From the NCBI RefSeq assembly GCF_036090055.1, contig NZ_CP107970.1:622501-686500 (forward strand): 64,000 bases of DNA. Direction: 5' to 3'. The DNA is from Nocardioides sp. NBC_00368. Lineage in GTDB: Bacteria > Actinomycetota > Actinomycetes > Propionibacteriales > Nocardioidaceae. The notes beneath the pieces were generated by a model, which was not told the origin of the DNA, did no database searches, and saw only the letters and a list, made by a program, of their open reading frames with translations. A program made the position numbers and the translations under genes. Below, piece after piece: positions 17,443 through 24,623 of the stretch (position 1 is its first letter; the number at the start of each line of letters is the position of its first letter).

Positions 17443-18016
17443 GGGTCACACCATCGATCTGAACTTGAGCGCTGATGGCGCCGAGCACGTGAGCGTGGTC
17501 CTGCTCGCCTGCGGGATGTGGGAGGCCACCTACGCGGTCCTACAGGAGCACTGCGAGGGGATCGAGAGCCCACTGAGTCAAGCGTGTGAGTGGACCGAGT
17601 TCCGTGACGCCTCCGAGCGCGAGACCCACCTGGCCGAGTATCGGCTGGGGGAGCGTGACTTCCTGGTCGAACGTTACGAGCACGGCTCGGTGACCTATGC
17701 GCTGGTGGGGGAGTCGACCTCGAGTGAGGGCCGCTGGGATGTGGCGGTCGGCGTCGCGGTGCTGACTGTCTCCGCCGACGTCCCCGCCGCCCGTCGCACG
17801 AGGTACGCCCGGGACCTACTGCACCTCTACAGCCAATGGTGCCGCGGCGAGCTATGGACCGGACGCCGCGACCTGTTCGACCTCAACGGGGTGCTCCTCG
17901 ACTTCGAAGACGTCCATGGCTTCTACGCCCCGGCGGAAGCCGCCGTCTCGATGCGCCTGAGATCCACATCGCCCCTCATGCCCTCGGCCACATATCGCGG
18001 TGCCGACACCGCATAG
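17423..18016 (+). CDS. Hypothetical protein (197 aa)
   Basis: The ATG at 17423 follows GGAGGAG at 6 bases and begins MSIVDPEGHTIDLNL. The protein is acidic and mixed alpha/beta (VSVVLLACGMWEATYAVLQE; WDVAVGVAVLTVSADVP), with a helix containing LLHLYSQWCRGELW. I do not recognise it. It sits between the primase and the MoxR/VWA genes on the same strand and may belong to either group. Confidence 0.6.
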   Translation: MSIVDPEGHTIDLNLSADGAEHVSVVLLACGMWEATYAVLQEHCEGIESPLSQACEWTEFRDASERETHLAEYRLGERDFLVERYEHGSVTYALVGESTSSEGRWDVAVGVAVLTVSADVPAARRTRYARDLLHLYSQWCRGELWTGRRDLFDLNGVLLDFEDVHGFYAPAEAAVSMRLRSTSPLMPSATYRGADTA

Positions 18017-18156
18017 GGGCCGCCGCGAGGACCAGAACAACCTCGACCAGCTGGCAGTACCTGTCCGCGCACATCAACGCTCCGTCCCTCTGACGATCCC
18101 ACTCACGATCCCGTTGACCCTCCCGTTGACGACCACCTGGAAGGAACCAACAGCTC

Positions 18157-19389
18157 ATGCGCTTCAACGAAACCCTGACCGAGGTCATCAAGGCCGACCT
18201 GGAGATGGGCATCCCGCCCGCTCTGATGGGCGAGCCCGGTATCGGCAAGTCCTCCTGGGTCGAGTCGCTGGCCTACGAGATGGGCACCAAGGCCTTTGTC
18301 CTGCCGTGCAACCAGCTCGCCGACAAGGCCGACCTGACCGGTGCCCGTCTGGTGCCGACCGAGGACGGTGGATCCTTCCAGCAGGTCTTCTTCCCGCACC
18401 ACGTGATCGCCGAATGCATCGGATACGCCGAGGCGAACCCGCGGGAGTGGCCGATCCTGTTCCTCGACGAGATCAACCGCACCACCGCCGATGTCACCTC
18501 TGGTGCGCTGACGCTGGTCACGCTGCGGCGGATGGGGCACGTCAAGCTGCCCGACAACGTCCGGATCATGGTCGCCGGCAACGACAAGGGCAACGTGACC
18601 AGCCTGGATGAGGCGTCCCTGTCGCGGTTCTCGATCTACCGCGTCGAGCCGGAGGCCGCCACTCTGATCGAGGTCCTCGGCGACGACATCAACCCGTGGG
18701 TCAAGGAGGTCCTGGTCCGGTTCCCGGGCCTGGTCTTCCAGAAGGCCACCCCCTCGGTGATCGCCGTGGACGGTGACGACGATTCCGACGAGGACACCTC
18801 GACCTTCGTGGACCTGTTCGACTCCGGTGAGGAGATGAACCAGCTGACCACTCCGCGCACCATCGAGAACCTCTCGCGCTGGCTGAACAAGGCCGATCCC
18901 GACCAGCTCGGCCGCTACCTGGCCACCCCCTCGGTGGTTGCCGGCCGCGAGACCACGGTGCTCAACGAGATCATCGAGGCCCACGTCGGAAACACCGAGT
19001 TCGCGGTCCAGGTCGTCGCCAAGATCGCCGACGACCTCGCCTCCGGCATGAGCAACACCGCCGGCCCGCGGGTGACCGTCCCGCAGCCCAACTGCTACGC
19101 GAGCCTGAAGGCCGCCACCACGGTGACCGATCTGGAGGGCCTCATCTCGACGCTGACCGACAACGAGAAGTCGGGCTGCCTGCTGTTCGCGCTCAAGGAG
19201 AACGCCGACAACACCGTCGTGATCGAGCAGCTCGCTCAGGCCACCGACAACATCGAGTCCACGCATCTGCAGACCCTGGTCCAGATGCTGCCCGCCGGAC
19301 AGGTCGACCAGCAGAACCTCGAGGCACTGCTCAACAGCAGCGCCCCGATCGTCGACTCCCTGCGATCGATCCTCTCGGCATTCCAGTGA
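18157..19389 (+). CDS. MoxR-family AAA+ ATPase
   Basis: A 410-residue AAA+ protein. Walker A is GEPGIGKSS (residues 25-33, K31) and Walker B is ILFLDEINR (D104/E105). LPDNVRIMVAGND followed by a sensor-type Asn and LDEASLSRF complete the core. The C-terminal 200 residues are unassigned. MoxR ATPases act as chaperones that remodel a target and usually pair with a VWA protein; here the next gene has a VWA domain, so the two form a RavA/ViaA- or CobS/CobT-like machine. The target is not known. The preceding 140 bases contain short direct repeats (CCCGTTGACC-like) and no obvious promoter. Confidence 0.88.
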   Translation: MRFNETLTEVIKADLEMGIPPALMGEPGIGKSSWVESLAYEMGTKAFVLPCNQLADKADLTGARLVPTEDGGSFQQVFFPHHVIAECIGYAEANPREWPILFLDEINRTTADVTSGALTLVTLRRMGHVKLPDNVRIMVAGNDKGNVTSLDEASLSRFSIYRVEPEAATLIEVLGDDINPWVKEVLVRFPGLVFQKATPSVIAVDGDDDSDEDTSTFVDLFDSGEEMNQLTTPRTIENLSRWLNKADPDQLGRYLATPSVVAGRETTVLNEIIEAHVGNTEFAVQVVAKIADDLASGMSNTAGPRVTVPQPNCYASLKAATTVTDLEGLISTLTDNEKSGCLLFALKENADNTVVIEQLAQATDNIESTHLQTLVQMLPAGQVDQQNLEALLNSSAPIVDSLRSILSAFQ

Positions 19390-19462
19390 CCGACCCCCGC
19401 AAGCCGGCCCGCGAGAAGGCGTGCGCGCCTGTGCGTGGGCCAGTGAGAAAGAAGGCCCTGTC

Positions 19463-21196
19463 GTGACGATCAATGTCTCCAACCAGGCACCCGCCGTTCT
19501 CGACGCGGTGCACACGATCTCGTGCAAGGGCGACTACGACCCGGCGGACGCGATCAAGCGGGTGATCGCGGATGCGATCACTCAGCCCCTCAACCCCGCG
19601 GCGCCCGCCTCGCTGACCGACGCCAGCGGCAACGACCTCGTCGGCCGGATCCCGCAGATGCTGCTGGACTGCGTGGGCGATGTGGCCAACCCGGTGGCCG
19701 AGGCCGAGATGAAGGACCTGCTGGGCCAGACCATGCTGCACTTCGATCCGCGCAGCCCATTGCCGGTCGGTGAGCTGTTCGCGGTCCAGGCAGGTGGCCG
19801 GTTCAAGATGCCGGCACCGGGACCCACGGTTCTCTACACCGCCAAGGACGACGTGGTCCCCGCGGCGAAGAGCCTGCTCGCCGGGAAGAGCGACGAGGGA
19901 GCACTGTTCGCTTCCCTGGCCTATGCCTACCACCCGAACACTCTCGGGTTCTGGTTCCAGTCCAGTACCGCGTTCGATGACTTCAAGGCATGGCTGAGCA
20001 CCCAGGTCCAGACCATGAGCGCGGCGCTGCCCGGTGAGACGACGAACATGCTCAACCAGTTCGCCACGCTCTCCCTCAAAGGGCTGACCGAGTCGCTGCT
20101 GCTCCGCGTCGACGACGCCGACGGGAACACCGAGTTCTCCTTCGCCCGCCTCATCGTCCACATGCTGATGTCCTATACCCAACAGCAGACCCACTCGGCC
20201 CAGTCAGCCCCGCAGCAGCCCTCCGCGGCCACGTCCGCCCAGCAGTCCCAGCCGGGACAGCAGGCACCGACGGTGGGGGTGTTGCCGTTCACGGTGGGGG
20301 AGCTGTTCTGCCCGCGCTCGATCGTGCTGGTCAACGTCGAGGCGCATGCGCGCGCGAGCCCGGGGAAAGTGACCAAGGAGTGGCGGCTGATCAACACCTC
20401 GCTGTCCGCTCCGGTCAAGGTGGTCTCGAACAAGGCGCTGAGCAAGCTGACCGCGATGCCTCGCGCGACGGCCAAGGCTCAGGCCGTCGCCGCGAAGTCG
20501 ACGCCGGGTGCGCCCGGCAACCGTGCCGCCCACGTGCGGTTCCGCAAGCAGCCACCAACCAGGATCGACCTGGTCAAGGCGATCAACCGGGTGCTCAAGC
20601 GGATGGGCATGGTGAACCGGTCCCAGAACATCTTCCGCAGGTCGAAGACGACGTTCCTGAAGGCGAACCGGCGCAACCCCGATGACTACAACAAGCCCGG
20701 CAGGATCACCTCGGTGCACTTCATGCCGGACCTGCACATCTACATCGACACCTCCGGGTCGATCAGCGAGGACAACTACCAGCAGGCCGTGCTGATGCTG
20801 ATCGCGATGGCGAAGAAGATGAACGTCGACCTCTACGTCAGCTCCTTCAGCCACATCCTGTCCGAGGAGAAGCTCCTGCACGTGGCCGGCAAGTCGGTCG
20901 CCCAGGTCTGGAAGGAGTTCCGTCGGATCCCCAAGGTCACAGGCGGGACCGACTACAAGCAGATCTGGGACTACATCAACGTCTCCCCGGCACGTAAACG
21001 CCGGATGAGCCTGGTCATCACTGACTTCGAGTGGGCGCCCTCCAGCAACCGCGAGGACCATCCGCCCAACCTGTACTACGCACCCTGCTCGGCCATGGAC
21101 TGGGACATGGTCCTCTTCGCGGTAGGGAACTTCGCCGCCTCGATGAAGCACATCGACCCGGCGATCAAGCAGCGGCTCCTGGGCGTGATCGTATGA
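19463..21196 (+). CDS. VWA-domain partner of the MoxR ATPase
   Basis: A 577-residue protein starting at GTG with GAAAGAAGG upstream. The C-terminal 160 residues are a von Willebrand A domain with complete metal-site motifs: DTSGS (429-433) and TGGTD (493-497), plus a closing LVITDFEWAP strand. The N-terminal 260 residues are helical. A Gln/Ala/Ser linker (about 245-270) and a Lys/Arg-rich middle separate them. The layout resembles CobT and ViaA, adaptors that present substrates to a MoxR ATPase. The coupled gene at 21193 overlaps its stop (ATGA). Confidence 0.85.
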   Translation: MTINVSNQAPAVLDAVHTISCKGDYDPADAIKRVIADAITQPLNPAAPASLTDASGNDLVGRIPQMLLDCVGDVANPVAEAEMKDLLGQTMLHFDPRSPLPVGELFAVQAGGRFKMPAPGPTVLYTAKDDVVPAAKSLLAGKSDEGALFASLAYAYHPNTLGFWFQSSTAFDDFKAWLSTQVQTMSAALPGETTNMLNQFATLSLKGLTESLLLRVDDADGNTEFSFARLIVHMLMSYTQQQTHSAQSAPQQPSAATSAQQSQPGQQAPTVGVLPFTVGELFCPRSIVLVNVEAHARASPGKVTKEWRLINTSLSAPVKVVSNKALSKLTAMPRATAKAQAVAAKSTPGAPGNRAAHVRFRKQPPTRIDLVKAINRVLKRMGMVNRSQNIFRRSKTTFLKANRRNPDDYNKPGRITSVHFMPDLHIYIDTSGSISEDNYQQAVLMLIAMAKKMNVDLYVSSFSHILSEEKLLHVAGKSVAQVWKEFRRIPKVTGGTDYKQIWDYINVSPARKRRMSLVITDFEWAPSSNREDHPPNLYYAPCSAMDWDMVLFAVGNFAASMKHIDPAIKQRLLGVIV

Positions 21197-21765
21197 CCGG
21201 CCACCTGCCCGACCGCCGGCCCCAGCAGCGCCCTCAGCAGCGGTCCCGGCAGGCCGCAGGCCAGGAGCCGGGGCACGCGGCTGAGGGCGCTGACCTCGAT
21301 GAGATCCGTCTCGGTCTGCAGGTCGCGATCGAGCAGTACCGGGCCTCGGTGGCCGACATCAACCGGCTCTCGATGATCGCGCTGCCTCACATCGTCTGGC
21401 CCGCCTACCCACGGGCCTCCCACGTGATCGTGGAGGACTCCGACCAGGGCGACTGGCTCTCCTTCAACGCCATTGTCCTGCGACCAGGGCCTACCTCCAG
21501 CACCCCGGAGGTCCTCAAGCTCGATGACATCGGCTCGATCGCCGAGGACCTCGACGCAGTGCTGAATGACGTGTTCAACGATGACAAGTGGCTGCGGCAG
21601 TGGACCTGCTTCGCATCTACGGGACCCGACGCCCCGCATGTCGGGGCGGGTGAGCACGCACTCGACCTGGACCTGATCCTGCACTGCGGCGGCGACTACC
21701 GCCTCGAGGCGGCCCTGCACACCGACCACCACCAACCCGGCACTGAGGCGGGAACGCATCCATGA
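21193..21765 (+). CDS. Hypothetical protein coupled to MoxR/VWA genes
   Basis: A 190-residue protein whose ATG overlaps the VWA stop. The N-terminus is Arg/Gln-rich and probably disordered (RRPQQRPQQRSRQ). The folded part (35-175) is mixed alpha/beta with INRLSMIALPHIVWPAYP and LDLDLILHCGGDY. No motif is recognised. Tight coupling suggests it is a third component or a client of the AAA+/VWA pair; this is inference. Confidence 0.6.
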   Translation: MTGHLPDRRPQQRPQQRSRQAAGQEPGHAAEGADLDEIRLGLQVAIEQYRASVADINRLSMIALPHIVWPAYPRASHVIVEDSDQGDWLSFNAIVLRPGPTSSTPEVLKLDDIGSIAEDLDAVLNDVFNDDKWLRQWTCFASTGPDAPHVGAGEHALDLDLILHCGGDYRLEAALHTDHHQPGTEAGTHP

Positions 21766-21812
21766 GCACCACCACGAACACCACCGTGCAGCTCACCAAC
21801 GAGGAGAGGTGA
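21762..21812 (+). CDS. Possible 16-residue leader ORF
   Basis: ATGA overlap with the previous gene gives a 16-codon ORF, MSTTTNTTVQLTNEER, that ends just before the next start. Its GAGGAGAGG end doubles as the ribosome site of the next gene. It may only keep ribosomes close to that site. Confidence 0.35.
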   Translation: MSTTTNTTVQLTNEER

Positions 21813-21817
21813 ACTCG

Positions 21818-22027
21818 ATGTTCGAGATCCTCAAGATCCTGCGCGACCTGAACCTCAAGCGCGCGATCGACTGGCATGTCGAGGAAGACACCGAAGCCGG
21901 CACCGGGGCCAGCAGCGGGACCAGCAGTGGCTGTCACGAGATCGTCGTCCGCATCCCGATCGACGACGACGATCTGCGGATGGTCCATGACATGCGGGCC
22001 CTCTTCGTCCCGGCTGAGCCTGGATGA
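21818..22027 (+). CDS. Small hypothetical protein (69 aa)
   Basis: Begins MFEILKILRDLNLKRAIDW at an ATG 8 bases after GAGGAGAGG; a GTG at 21809 is too close to that site. It has an amphipathic N-terminal helix and an EIVVRIPIDDDDL strand. It lies between the VWA cluster and the Clp gene. Family not recognised. Confidence 0.55.
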   Translation: MFEILKILRDLNLKRAIDWHVEEDTEAGTGASSGTSSGCHEIVVRIPIDDDDLRMVHDMRALFVPAEPG

Positions 22028-22154
22028 CATCCCGAAGCCTCGCTCGCGCCAACACCTGGCTTTGACCTTCACCCACTCAGAGACCACCACAGATCTGAGG
22101 GCATTCCGAGTTCGTACACCACTACCCAGTTCGTAGACAAGGACGGCGATTGCG

Positions 22155-24239
22155 ATGGGTCTGTCCAACTTCACCACCTCACGTGACAACGACGACACAG
22201 ACGACAAGAACCCGCCAGCCGGTGCCGGGTTCAATCCGTTCCATGGCGGACCTGGCGGACCCGGCGGACCCGGCGGACCCGGCGGACCTGGTGCCGGGGC
22301 CGCGGATGAGGACGATGTCGAGCGCATGCTCATCGACTACAATCAGCGCTTCGGCGCCGCGGATCCGGTGCTGTTCCGGGAGGCGCTGATCGAGCAGATG
22401 CTCGCGGTGCTGATCGGGAAAGCGAAGGCGAATGTCCTCCTCGTGGGTCCGGCCGGTGTCGGCAAGACCCGCGTCGTGGAGGACCTGGCCCGACGGATCG
22501 CGACCGACGACCCGTTGATCCCTGACCAGCTCAAGGACCACACCGTCTTCGAGCTGCCGATCTCCGACATCGTGGCCGGTGCCGGCCTGGTCGGTGCCCT
22601 GGAGGCCAAGGTCGCCGCGATCGTCGACTACGCCAGTGACCCCGGCCGCAAGGTCATCGTCTTCATGGACGAGATCCACCAGATCGTCGGGGGCACGACC
22701 GGAGCGAAGGACTCGGTCTACGCGAAGATCGCCCAGATCCTCAAACCGGCCCTGGCCCGTGGGGACATGCGTGTGATCGGTGCGACCACCACCCAGGAGG
22801 CCCGGGCTCTGGATGAGGATCCCGCGTTCGCGCGCAGGTTCTCACGGCTTGTGGTCGATGAGCTCACCCCGACTCAGACCCGCGAGGTGCTCTCCAGGAT
22901 CCGTACCGGCTTGATGACCCACTACCGCCACCAGGTCCTCGTCGCTGACGACGTCTTGGACGTGGTGGTCCGCGTCGCCGACGAGAGCGGCCGCGCAGAT
23001 CTGCACCGCCCCGATTCGGCCATCACCCTGCTCGACCGGGCCATGGCGAACCGGGTCCTGGAACAGCGCCGCCTGATCAACGAGACCGAGCAGCAGATCC
23101 TCGAGGCAGCCGCGGCCGGCGACACCAACCGCGTCAGCAGTCTCAAGGCCCTGACCGCGTCCCTCCAGACGAGCTCGGTGCCGTTGACCGAGGCCCGGGT
23201 ACGCGGCGTCGCCCAGCAACTGCTGACCGGCAACGCCACCAAGCCGCCTTTCGACGCGGCCGAGCTGCGCGCCGAGCTGCTGGGAACGCTGCGTGGCCAG
23301 GACGAAGTCCTGGAACGGCTGGTCGACCAGCTGGCCCGCGAGGAGCTGAACGTGTTCGCCCGCACCACACCGATCGCCTGGATGCTGGCCGGCGCCTCCG
23401 GTGTGGGAAAGACCCAGGCGGCCAAGATCATCGCCGAGCGTCTGACCGGCCAGGAGCCGATCACCTTGAACATGGCCGAGTACCACGACTCCCACCTGAT
23501 CAACCGGATCATCGGCGCACCAGCCGGCTATGTCGGTTCGGACTCGAACGCCGAGCTGCCGTTCGACTCCTTGGAGTCCAACCCGCACCGGGTGATCCTG
23601 CTCGATGAGTTCGAGAAGTCCGCTCCCGCCGTCCAAAGGCTCTTCCTCTCCGTGCTGGACCAGGGTCACCTGCGCACCAGCCGTGGTCGACTGCAGGACT
23701 TCTCCAAGGCACTGGTCATCGCCACCACCAACGCGGCCCGAGAGTCACTGGACGGCGACAGCCTCGGATTCGCCGCAGCCCCGCGCCAGATCGACGCCAA
23801 GTCCCTCAACCGGGCGCTGGCCGATCACTTCGACCCCGAGCTGCTGGGACGGTTCTCGCTGGTGGTCGGATTCAACCCCATCGACGCGACCACCTACGCC
23901 GACATCGTCTCCTCCACCTACCAGCGGCAGCGCGACCACATCCTCACCGACCGGCCACGCCTGGCACCAGTGCTACCTGCAGCGATCCCCGACCAGGAGC
24001 TGCACAGGATCGTCGAGGCCACCCACGTCCTCTCTCAGGGCGCACGACCGGCAGTCAAGGCCGTACGCACCTACATCGAGGACGCGCTCCTGAGCCATCA
24101 GCCTCAGCCAGTGACCCCGCCAGCGACTCAGCCGACGACCCCGCCGACGACCCAGCCGACGACCCAGCCGGCCGGGACCGGGCAGCCCATCGGGCCAGCT
24201 TGTCTGCTGGAGGGATCGGACGACGAGGGGGGCTTGTGA
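22155..24239 (+). CDS. Two-module Clp/HSP100-type AAA+ ATPase
   Basis: A 694-residue protein-unfolding ATPase. The first module has GPAGVGKT (K104) and VIVFMDEIHQIVGG; the second has GASGVGKT (about K419), the VILLDEFEKS Walker B, a GYVGS pore-type loop and TTNAARESL. It lacks the N-terminal Clp repeat domain and instead starts with a disordered segment that contains five GGP tripeptides encoded by a 9-bp tandem repeat. The C-terminus is a Thr/Pro/Gln repeat. No ClpP-binding IGF/L loop is visible to me, so a ClpB-like remodelling role is more likely than proteolysis. A second Clp ATPase lies at the right edge of the window. Confidence 0.85.
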   Translation: MGLSNFTTSRDNDDTDDKNPPAGAGFNPFHGGPGGPGGPGGPGGPGAGAADEDDVERMLIDYNQRFGAADPVLFREALIEQMLAVLIGKAKANVLLVGPAGVGKTRVVEDLARRIATDDPLIPDQLKDHTVFELPISDIVAGAGLVGALEAKVAAIVDYASDPGRKVIVFMDEIHQIVGGTTGAKDSVYAKIAQILKPALARGDMRVIGATTTQEARALDEDPAFARRFSRLVVDELTPTQTREVLSRIRTGLMTHYRHQVLVADDVLDVVVRVADESGRADLHRPDSAITLLDRAMANRVLEQRRLINETEQQILEAAAAGDTNRVSSLKALTASLQTSSVPLTEARVRGVAQQLLTGNATKPPFDAAELRAELLGTLRGQDEVLERLVDQLAREELNVFARTTPIAWMLAGASGVGKTQAAKIIAERLTGQEPITLNMAEYHDSHLINRIIGAPAGYVGSDSNAELPFDSLESNPHRVILLDEFEKSAPAVQRLFLSVLDQGHLRTSRGRLQDFSKALVIATTNAARESLDGDSLGFAAAPRQIDAKSLNRALADHFDPELLGRFSLVVGFNPIDATTYADIVSSTYQRQRDHILTDRPRLAPVLPAAIPDQELHRIVEATHVLSQGARPAVKAVRTYIEDALLSHQPQPVTPPATQPTTPPTTQPTTQPAGTGQPIGPACLLEGSDDEGGL

Positions 24240-24343
24240 TGGCGCAGCGACTGTTCGAGGCACGCGTCGCGGGTCGCCGACCGGTCGATGCGGCTGTGAA
24301 CGATCGAGGCACGCTCGCTCCGGCGCGGGGAGAGAGTGCCTGA
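24239..24343 (+). CDS. Possible small ORF (34 aa)
   Basis: Begins at the stop of the Clp gene (TGATG) and encodes MAQRLFEARVAGRRPVDAAV and 14 more residues. It is basic and short. It is supported only by the overlap. Confidence 0.35.
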   Translation: MAQRLFEARVAGRRPVDAAVNDRGTLAPARGESA

Positions 24344-24370
24344 CGGCACTCACGGGAATGGCACAGGGGG

Positions 24371-24406
24371 GAGGTGCGGGCGGGGTTGTGAACCCGCCCG
24401 CACCTC
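24371..24406 (+). terminator. Hairpin terminator after the Clp gene
   Basis: GAGGTGCGGGCGGGGTT and AACCCGCCCGCACCTC pair over 16 bp with one bulged G and a 3-base loop. It separates the MoxR/VWA/Clp transcript from the helicase gene that follows. Confidence 0.75.
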
Positions 24407-24517
24407 GTCACCGCCTACTCGAGGCTGGGCTGATCGCTCACGCATCGTTCGCAGGCATCTCGCGGGGTGCTGGGTAAGGCGCAGGCAACCCGTTGATACC
24501 TCATTTGAAAAGACGAA

Positions 24518-24586
24518 GAATGATTAGAAAGACATCATTCCATCGTTTCTCCCGAATGATTAGTGGCTGATTCCATGAGTCATTCC
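24518..24586. promoter_or_regulatory. AT-rich motif cluster before the UvrD-type gene (site B)
   Basis: GAATGATTAG occurs twice (24518-24527 and 24554-24563, 36 bases apart), ATCATTCC at 24534-24541 and GAGTCATTCC at 24577-24586. The same RTCATTC core recurs before the LysM, coiled-coil and RNA polymerase-like genes. The composition is strikingly AT-rich against the GC-rich surroundings. It is probably the promoter/operator region of the gene at 24624. Confidence 0.5.
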
Positions 24587-24623
24587 AGGTCATTGTTCGC
24601 ACGTCCTCATGAGAGCAGGCGTC

